18,374 nucleotides of DNA from an alpha proteobacterium 3107 (GTDB lineage Bacteria > Pseudomonadota > Alphaproteobacteria > Rhodobacterales > Rhodobacteraceae), in contig JPPB01000153.1 of the NCBI GenBank assembly GCA_001483205.1, positions 1 to 18,374 on the forward strand. Direction: 5' to 3'. The notes beneath the pieces were generated by a model. It did not search any database. It saw nothing but the letters and a program-made list of their open reading frames with translations, and had not been told where the DNA came from. Position 1 is the stretch's first letter; each line of letters starts with the position of its first letter. Positions 12,984-18,374 of this stretch are shown here, piece by piece. The translations under genes and the position numbers were made by a program.

Positions 12984-15833
12984 GTGTCTCTGTTTCTGAT
13001 CGTTCTTCTGCCCTTTGCGGGGGCGCTGTTGCCCGGATTGCTGATCCGGGCCGGGCGCAATGTCTGCGCCGCCACGACCGGGGCGGTGACCGCAACCGCC
13101 CTTCTGGGCCTTATCGTCAACGCCCCGGCAGTGATGCGCGGACAGAGCCTGACGGCGCGGCTCGACTGGCTGCCCGCGCTCGGGCTGAATGCGAATTTCC
13201 ACCTCGACGGTCTGGGCCTTCTGTTCGCGGGCCTCATTCTCGGCATCGGCCTGCTCATTATCCTCTACGCCCGGTTCTACCTGTCCCGCGAAGACCCGAT
13301 GGGGCGGTTCTATACCTTTCTGCTGCTGTTCCAGGGGGCGATGGTCGGCATCGTCCTGTCGGACAACATATTGCTGTTGCTTGTGTTCTGGGAGCTGACC
13401 TCGCTGTCGTCGTTCCTGCTGATCGGGTATTGGAGCCACCTGCCCGAGAGCCGTCAGGGCGCGCGCATGGCCCTGACCGTCACCGGCACGGGCGGGCTGG
13501 CGATGATTGCCGGAATGCTGATCCTTGGCAATCTGGCCGACAGCTATGACCTGAGCGTCATCCTGACCCGTAAAGAGACCATTCAGGCCAGTTCTCTCTA
13601 TCCGCTTGCTCTGGTGCTGATTCTCGCGGGCTGCTTCACCAAATCGGCGCAGTTTCCGTTCCATTTCTGGTTGCCCCACGCAATGGCGGCCCCAACCCCG
13701 GTTTCGGCCTATCTGCATTCGGCGACCATGGTCAAGGCCGGGCTGTTTCTGATGGCGCGGCTGTGGCCGGTTCTGTCCGGCACCCCGGAGTGGTTCTATA
13801 TCGTCGCAACCACCGGTCTGGTGACGATGGTGCTGGGGGCGCTGATTGCCCTGTTCAAGGATGACCTGAAGGCGCTGCTGGCGTTTTCCACCGTCAGTCA
13901 TCTGGGTCTGATCACCATGCTGTTGGGCTTTGGCACCAAGGGGGCAGCGGTTGCGGCGGTCTTTCACATCATCAATCATGCGAGCTTTAAGGCGGCGCTG
14001 TTTATGACCGCCGGGATCATTGACCACGAAACCCATACCCGTGACGCGCAGAGGCTTGGCGGATTGCGCCGCCTGATGCCGGTGACATTCGCCATCGCCA
14101 CCATCACCGCCCTGTCGATGGCGGGTCTGCCGTTTCTGAACGGCTTTCTGTCCAAAGAGATGATGCTGGAAGAGGCTGCTCATACCGCCTGGCTGGGCAA
14201 CCCGTGGCTGGTTCCGGCGCTGGCAACGGCGGGGGCGCTGCTGTCGGTTGCCTATTCCCTGCGCTATTTGGTGCATGTGTTTCTGGGGCCGGAGCGGGAC
14301 GACTATCCCACCCGCCCCCATGATCCCGGTTTTGGCATGTGGGCGGCCCCTGCGCTTTTGGTTGTTCCGGTGATCGTGATCGGCATTTATCCGGCGGTGG
14401 CCGAGGCGCTGGTCAATACCACCGCAACCGCGGTCATCGGGCAAGACCCGCATGTTCACCTGAAGATATGGCACGGGCTGACCCCGGCGCTGTTCCTGTC
14501 GGTGGTTGCGGTTGCGGGTGGTGCGCTGTTGCTGTCGGTGCAGCGCCCGCTTGCCCGGCTGTGGGACAGCACCCCCCGCCCCGAGGCCAAGACCATGTTC
14601 GATGCGGCCATTGCGGGACTGGCCGGGCTGGGCAATCGGGTGACTGACGGGCTGCATAACGGCGCGATCACCCGCTATGCGGCGATCTTTATGGTCACGG
14701 TGGTGGCCGTTGGCTGGCACGCCTATGGGGGCGGCGCGCTCGGGGCAGAGACCCGCGCGCTCTCACAGATCAGCCCCGTTGCCTGGATCGGCTGGGCGGT
14801 GCTGGTCATCGCCACGCTCGGGCTGATCCGCTATCATCGCAACCGCCTGCGCGCGCTGGTGCTGATGGGGGTGATCGGGCTGATTGTGTCGATCTCTTTC
14901 AACTATTTGTCCGCCCCTGATCTTGCCCTGACCCAGCTTTCGGTCGAGGTCGTCACGATCATCCTGCTATTGCTCGCGCTCAACTTCCTGCCGGAGATCA
15001 CGCCGCCCGAAACCCCGCCGCTCCGCCGGATGCGCGACATGACGATTGCCGCTGCCGCCGGGCTTGGCGCGGGCGGGCTGATCTATCTGCTGATGACGCG
15101 GGATTTCGTTTTCGGCACCATTTCCGACTTTCACCTCACCCGGTCCTACAAAGGCGGTGGCGGTGACAATGTGGTCAATGTCATTCTGGTGGATTTCAGG
15201 GGCTATGACACGTTCGGAGAGATCACCGTTCTGGGGATTGCCGCCATCGTCATCTATGCGGTGACCGAGGCCTTGCTCGACAGCCCGGTGCGCAGGCGGC
15301 TTCTGCACCGTCAGCCCGGCCACGCGCTGGCAGGGGATGCGCATCCGATGATGATGGTCATCGGCACCCGGGTGCTGATGCCGATTGCGCTTATGGTTGC
15401 CGCTTATATCTTTCTGCGCGGCCATAACCAGCCGGGCGGCGGGTTCATCGCCGGTCTGGTCGCGTCCATCGCCCTGGTCATGCAATATATGGCCTCGGGC
15501 TTTGCATGGGCGTCAGAGCGGCAGCGCTATCCCTATCACGGGATCATCGCTGCCGGGGTGCTGCTGGCGACGGCAACGGGGGTCGGATCCTGGTTGGCCG
15601 ATCGCCCCTTCCTGACCAGCAATTTCGGATATTTCCGCATTCCGCCGCTCAAAGAGTTTGAACTGGCCACCGCAATGGGCTTTGACGCGGGGGTGTTTCT
15701 GGTGGTGGTCGGCGCGGTGATGCTGGCACTGGAGAGCATTTCCCGGATGGCGCGGCGGCAGGACAATGAGGTCAGCCCCTATCCGATGGACATCGACCCG
15801 GCGCGCGAAACCACCCCGGCGAAGGAGACCTGA
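12984..15833 (+). CDS. mrpA: Mrp Na+/H+ antiporter subunit A fused to subunit B
   Basis: This 949-residue membrane protein is the large subunit of the multi-subunit Mrp (Mnh/Sha/Pha) cation/proton antiporter, related to the NuoL subunit of complex I. Key proton-path residues are present: Glu137 in FWELTSLSSFLLIGYW, Lys220 before SAQFPFHFWLPHA, His245 in AYLHSATM and Lys251. The MrpA C-terminal extension follows the NuoL-like core and contains SFNYLSAPDLALTQLSVE. From about residue 787 the chain continues as an MrpB domain (VLMPIALMVAAYIFLRGHN, QPGGGFIAGLVAS). This A-B fusion is the form known from alphaproteobacteria (PhaAB). The start is GTG, with GGGGAG five bases upstream. It heads the operon and is followed three bases later by mrpC. 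Confidence 0.95.
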   Translation: MSLFLIVLLPFAGALLPGLLIRAGRNVCAATTGAVTATALLGLIVNAPAVMRGQSLTARLDWLPALGLNANFHLDGLGLLFAGLILGIGLLIILYARFYLSREDPMGRFYTFLLLFQGAMVGIVLSDNILLLLVFWELTSLSSFLLIGYWSHLPESRQGARMALTVTGTGGLAMIAGMLILGNLADSYDLSVILTRKETIQASSLYPLALVLILAGCFTKSAQFPFHFWLPHAMAAPTPVSAYLHSATMVKAGLFLMARLWPVLSGTPEWFYIVATTGLVTMVLGALIALFKDDLKALLAFSTVSHLGLITMLLGFGTKGAAVAAVFHIINHASFKAALFMTAGIIDHETHTRDAQRLGGLRRLMPVTFAIATITALSMAGLPFLNGFLSKEMMLEEAAHTAWLGNPWLVPALATAGALLSVAYSLRYLVHVFLGPERDDYPTRPHDPGFGMWAAPALLVVPVIVIGIYPAVAEALVNTTATAVIGQDPHVHLKIWHGLTPALFLSVVAVAGGALLLSVQRPLARLWDSTPRPEAKTMFDAAIAGLAGLGNRVTDGLHNGAITRYAAIFMVTVVAVGWHAYGGGALGAETRALSQISPVAWIGWAVLVIATLGLIRYHRNRLRALVLMGVIGLIVSISFNYLSAPDLALTQLSVEVVTIILLLLALNFLPEITPPETPPLRRMRDMTIAAAAGLGAGGLIYLLMTRDFVFGTISDFHLTRSYKGGGGDNVVNVILVDFRGYDTFGEITVLGIAAIVIYAVTEALLDSPVRRRLLHRQPGHALAGDAHPMMMVIGTRVLMPIALMVAAYIFLRGHNQPGGGFIAGLVASIALVMQYMASGFAWASERQRYPYHGIIAAGVLLATATGVGSWLADRPFLTSNFGYFRIPPLKEFELATAMGFDAGVFLVVVGAVMLALESISRMARRQDNEVSPYPMDIDPARETTPAKET

Positions 15834-15836
15834 GCC

Positions 15837-16223
15837 ATGGAACTGCTCGTTGCCAGCGCAATCGGCCTGCTGACCGCCGCCGGGGTTTATATGGTTCTGC
15901 GGCTGCGGACATTTCCGGTGATCCTTGGCCTGTCGCTGTTGTCTTATGCGGTGAACCTGTTCCTGTTTGCCACCGGGCGGTTGGCGATCAACCTACCGCC
16001 GGTGCTGAAATCCCATTCAAACATTGACCCGGCAGGCTATACCGACCCCCTGCCGCAGGCGCTGGTGCTGACGGCGATTGTGATCTCTTTCGGCATGACG
16101 GCGGTGATCGTGATGGTCTCGATCAGCGCCTGTCTGGCCTCTGACACCGACCGGATTGACCTGACGCCCGCGCCGGGGGCAGAGGCAGAGGCGGGCGAAG
16201 ACCAACCGGAGGACCGGCGATGA
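15837..16223 (+). CDS. mrpC: Mrp Na+/H+ antiporter subunit C
   Basis: This 128-residue membrane protein is related to NuoK. Three hydrophobic segments are visible at about residues 3-22, 29-48 and 74-98. The second holds the typical VILGLSLLSYAVNLFLFATG, and the third begins DPLPQALVLTAIVISFGMTA, a strong MrpC signature. The C-terminal tail from about 103 is acidic and rich in Ala and Glu. The ATG is three bases after the mrpA stop and the stop overlaps mrpD (ATGA), so translation of A, C and D is probably coupled. Confidence 0.95.
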   Translation: MELLVASAIGLLTAAGVYMVLRLRTFPVILGLSLLSYAVNLFLFATGRLAINLPPVLKSHSNIDPAGYTDPLPQALVLTAIVISFGMTAVIVMVSISACLASDTDRIDLTPAPGAEAEAGEDQPEDRR

Positions 16224-17758
16224 ACCACTGGCTGATCGTTCCGGTCGTCCTGCCGGCGACGCTCGCGGCGCTGACGGTGCTGATGTTTCGCCATCACCTG
16301 TTCTTGCAGCGGGTCTTTTCCACCACCGGAACCGCGGCGCTGTTTCTGATCTCGCTCGGCCTGATGGTCCGGGCAGGGGGCGGGGCGGTCGAGGTCTATG
16401 AGCTCGGCAACTGGCCCGCCCCGTTCGGCATCGTTCTGGTGCTGGACCGGCTGGCGGCAATCATGCTGGTGCTGACGACCCTGCTGGCCCTGATGACACA
16501 GCTTTACGCCATCGGCTCGGGTTGGGACGCGCGCGGCAAACATTTCCACGCCCTTTATCAGTTTCAGTTGATGGGGATTCTGGGCGCGTTCCTGACCGGG
16601 GATGCGTTCAATCTGTTTGTGTTTTTCGAGGTGCTGCTGATTGCCTCTTACGGCCTGATGATCCATGGCGGCGGGGCCAGGCGATTGCGGGCAGGCACCC
16701 AGTATGTGATCTACAACCTGCTGGGATCGACCCTGTTCCTGTTCGCGCTCGGCACCCTCTATGCGGTGACCGGCACCCTGAACATGGCCGATCTTGCGGT
16801 CAGGGTGGCGGAACTCGGCCCTGATCACAGTGCGCTGATCCGGGTTGCCGCCGTCATGCTGTTGCTGGTGTTTTGCGTCAAGGCCGCGCTGTTGCCGCTG
16901 CATTTCTGGCTGCCGGAGAGCTATGCCAACGCCCCCGCGCCGGTTGCCTCGCTGTTCGCCATTATGACCAAGGTCGGGGCCTATTCGATCATCCGCGTCT
17001 ATACGCTTGTCTTTCCGCCGTCCCTGCCCGCGACTGCGGACAGTTTCGGGGTGTGGCTTTTGCCCGCGGCGCTGCTGACGCTGATATTCGGGACAATCGG
17101 CATCCTCGGCGCGCACCGCCTGACCCGGCTGGTGGCCTTTGCCGCCATCGCGTCGATGGGGACGCTGCTGACCGCGATTTCGCTGTTCACCGAGCAGGCG
17201 ATGACGGCGGCGCTCTACTATACGCTGCACTCGACCTTTGCCACCGCAGCGCTGTTCGTGATTGCCGATCTGGTCCGTGCCGGGCGCAGAGACGCCGATG
17301 ACCTGATCACCCCGGCCCCGGCACCCCCGGCCCGGAACGGGCTGTTGGCGGCGCTGTTCTTTGCCGCGGCAATCGCCATGACCGGGATGCCGCCGTTGTC
17401 GGGCTTTGCGGGCAAGCTGTTGGTGCTGGATGCGGCCCGCGCCGCCCTCGCCATGGGGCCGATCTGGGCGGCGGTGCTGATTTCGTCTCTGGTCGCAATC
17501 ATTGGTTTCGCCCGAGCGGGGTCAACGGTGTTCTGGAAAACGCATCCCCCGGACCCGAATCCGGCCCCGGACGAAGGCCCGCCCCGAACACCGGGCGCGC
17601 TGGCGCTTGTTACCGGCTGCGCGCTGATCGCACCGCTCATCCTGCTCTCGGTCTTTGCCGGGCCGGTCACCGGGTATCTGGCCGACACCTCTGCACAGCT
17701 TTATGCGCCGCAGGGCTATATCAGCGCCGTTCTTCACACGCCGGGGGTGGCGGAATGA
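16220..17758 (+). CDS. mrpD: Mrp Na+/H+ antiporter subunit D
   Basis: This 512-residue membrane protein is related to NuoM/NuoN and is a presumed proton-translocating subunit. Glu137 in NLFVFFEVLLIASYGLM and Lys221 in VKAALLPLHFWLPESYANAP are the residues needed for antiport in studied Mrp systems. The segment APVASLFAIMTKVGAYSIIR is characteristic of the family. Roughly 14 hydrophobic segments can be counted. The ATG overlaps the mrpC stop and the stop overlaps mrpE, both by ATGA. Length is normal. Confidence 0.95.
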   Translation: MNHWLIVPVVLPATLAALTVLMFRHHLFLQRVFSTTGTAALFLISLGLMVRAGGGAVEVYELGNWPAPFGIVLVLDRLAAIMLVLTTLLALMTQLYAIGSGWDARGKHFHALYQFQLMGILGAFLTGDAFNLFVFFEVLLIASYGLMIHGGGARRLRAGTQYVIYNLLGSTLFLFALGTLYAVTGTLNMADLAVRVAELGPDHSALIRVAAVMLLLVFCVKAALLPLHFWLPESYANAPAPVASLFAIMTKVGAYSIIRVYTLVFPPSLPATADSFGVWLLPAALLTLIFGTIGILGAHRLTRLVAFAAIASMGTLLTAISLFTEQAMTAALYYTLHSTFATAALFVIADLVRAGRRDADDLITPAPAPPARNGLLAALFFAAAIAMTGMPPLSGFAGKLLVLDAARAALAMGPIWAAVLISSLVAIIGFARAGSTVFWKTHPPDPNPAPDEGPPRTPGALALVTGCALIAPLILLSVFAGPVTGYLADTSAQLYAPQGYISAVLHTPGVAE

Positions 17759-18255
17759 AACAGATGCGCCGCAAGCTGATCCCGCATCCGATCCTGACCA
17801 TCCTTCTGACCGTGGTCTGGCTGATGCTGGTCAACGCCTTCAGCCTCAATTCGCTGGTCTTCGGCCTGTTTCTGGGGTTGGTGATCCCCTTTGTCACCGC
17901 CCCATACTGGCCGGGCCGCCCGCGCCTGCGCAACCCGCGCATGATCGCCGAATATATCGCGGTGGTGATCTGGGACATTATCGTCGCCAATGTCCGGGTG
18001 GCGATGATCGTGCTGTTCAGGCCGAATGAGCAGATTCGGTCCCACTGGATTGCCGTGCCGCTGGAGTTGAAACGCCCCGAGGCAATCACCGTTCTGGCCA
18101 GCACCATCACGCTGACGCCGGGCACCGTTTCCGCCGACCTGTCGTCAGAGGGCCATTGCCTGCTGGTCCATTGCCTGCATAGCGATGACCCGGACGGGGT
18201 GCGCGACGACATCAAGACCCGCTATGAACGCCGCCTGACGGAGATATTTGAATGA
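17755..18255 (+). CDS. mrpE: Mrp Na+/H+ antiporter subunit E
   Basis: This 166-residue membrane protein is the E subunit, which has no complex I counterpart. Hydrophobic segments lie at about residues 13-30, 33-48 and 64-85, followed by a cytoplasmic domain with ITLTPGTVSADL, the family hallmark, and GHCLLVHCLHSDD. The C-terminus RYERRLTEIFE looks complete and of normal length, so mrpE itself does not seem truncated. The ATG overlaps the mrpD stop (ATGA), and the TGA overlaps the ATG of the next frame, which is a DNA methyltransferase instead of the expected mrpF. Confidence 0.93.
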   Translation: MKQMRRKLIPHPILTILLTVVWLMLVNAFSLNSLVFGLFLGLVIPFVTAPYWPGRPRLRNPRMIAEYIAVVIWDIIVANVRVAMIVLFRPNEQIRSHWIAVPLELKRPEAITVLASTITLTPGTVSADLSSEGHCLLVHCLHSDDPDGVRDDIKTRYERRLTEIFE

Positions 18256-18374
18256 GCGCGCCGAACTTCGCCGACGGGACGATCTGGACCGGTGACAACC
18301 TGCATATCCTGCGGGGGATGAATGATGAATGCGTGGACCTGATCTATCTTGATCCGCCATTCAACTCGAACCGC
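18252..18374 (+). CDS. DNA methyltransferase (N4/N6 type), N-terminal fragment
   Basis: Forty-one codons are visible before the window ends. The ATG overlaps the mrpE stop (ATGA). The frame contains WTGDNLHILRGMNDE and VDLIYLDPPFNSNR; LDPPF is the catalytic motif IV of amino-methylating DNA methyltransferases, and GDNL...LRGM before it is typical of site-specific adenine/cytosine-N4 enzymes. Motif IV so close to the N-terminus implies the beta-type order, with the AdoMet-binding FxGxG near the C-terminus, outside the window. Such genes usually belong to restriction-modification, phage or island DNA. No ribosome-binding site is evident beyond the mrpE coding end, so translation may be coupled to mrpE. 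The family call is strong, but specificity and partners are unknown. Confidence 0.88.
   Translation, partial: MSAPNFADGTIWTGDNLHILRGMNDECVDLIYLDPPFNSNR

Noticed and set aside
12810..14720. A 636-codon open frame on the minus strand
   Set aside because: It is antisense to mrpA, is rich in Gln, Arg and His with no family motif, and arises from GC-rich third positions of the real gene.

Overview
The window looks like chromosomal DNA from an alphaproteobacterium, most likely a member of the Rhodobacteraceae. The base composition is GC-rich. The Rieske protein, cytochrome b and cytochrome c1 are close to the Rhodobacter versions, and the four haem-ligand histidines of cytochrome b fall at the Rhodobacter positions (97, 111, 198, 212). 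The Na+/H+ antiporter has the alphaproteobacterial arrangement with subunits A and B fused. Most genes are well-known housekeeping genes in tight operons with ATGA or TGATG overlaps.

Layout. (1) 1-1531: the 5' part of trxB (minus strand, cut by the window edge), divergent from an Lrp/AsnC regulator. (2) 1532-1894: a repeat-rich gap and tRNA-Ser(UGA) on the minus strand. (3) 2096-7557: an operon of a SPOR-domain lipoprotein with a possible RlpA-like barrel, a D-Ala-D-Ala carboxypeptidase, thymidylate kinase, DNA polymerase III delta', a TatD-family DNase and a PhnP-like metallo-hydrolase. It links cell-wall maturation with DNA precursor supply and replication. (4) 7615-8330: a type-2 lumazine synthase (ribH2, minus strand) behind a clear FMN riboswitch with its own promoter, convergent with the operon before it. 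(5) 8435-8719: a small uncharacterised protein. (6) 9164-11881: petABC, the complete cytochrome bc1 complex. (7) 12044-12592: the biotin transporter S component BioY. (8) 12984-18255: the Mrp antiporter genes mrpAB (fused), mrpC, mrpD and mrpE.

The strongest surprise is at the right edge. Where mrpF and mrpG should follow mrpE, the next reading frame overlaps the mrpE stop by ATGA and encodes the N-terminus of a DNA methyltransferase with a DPPF catalytic motif. The Mrp operon therefore appears to be broken by, or fused to, a DNA-modification gene, and the window stops there.

A second pattern runs through the gaps between genes: a dispersed, partly palindromic repeat family. It includes two copies of about 130 bp at roughly 85% identity, upstream of petA and mrpA, and shorter relatives near 1570-1750 and 7561-7627. 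The shared core stays open in one common reading frame in all copies, so these may be translatable palindromic elements or relics of a mobile element.
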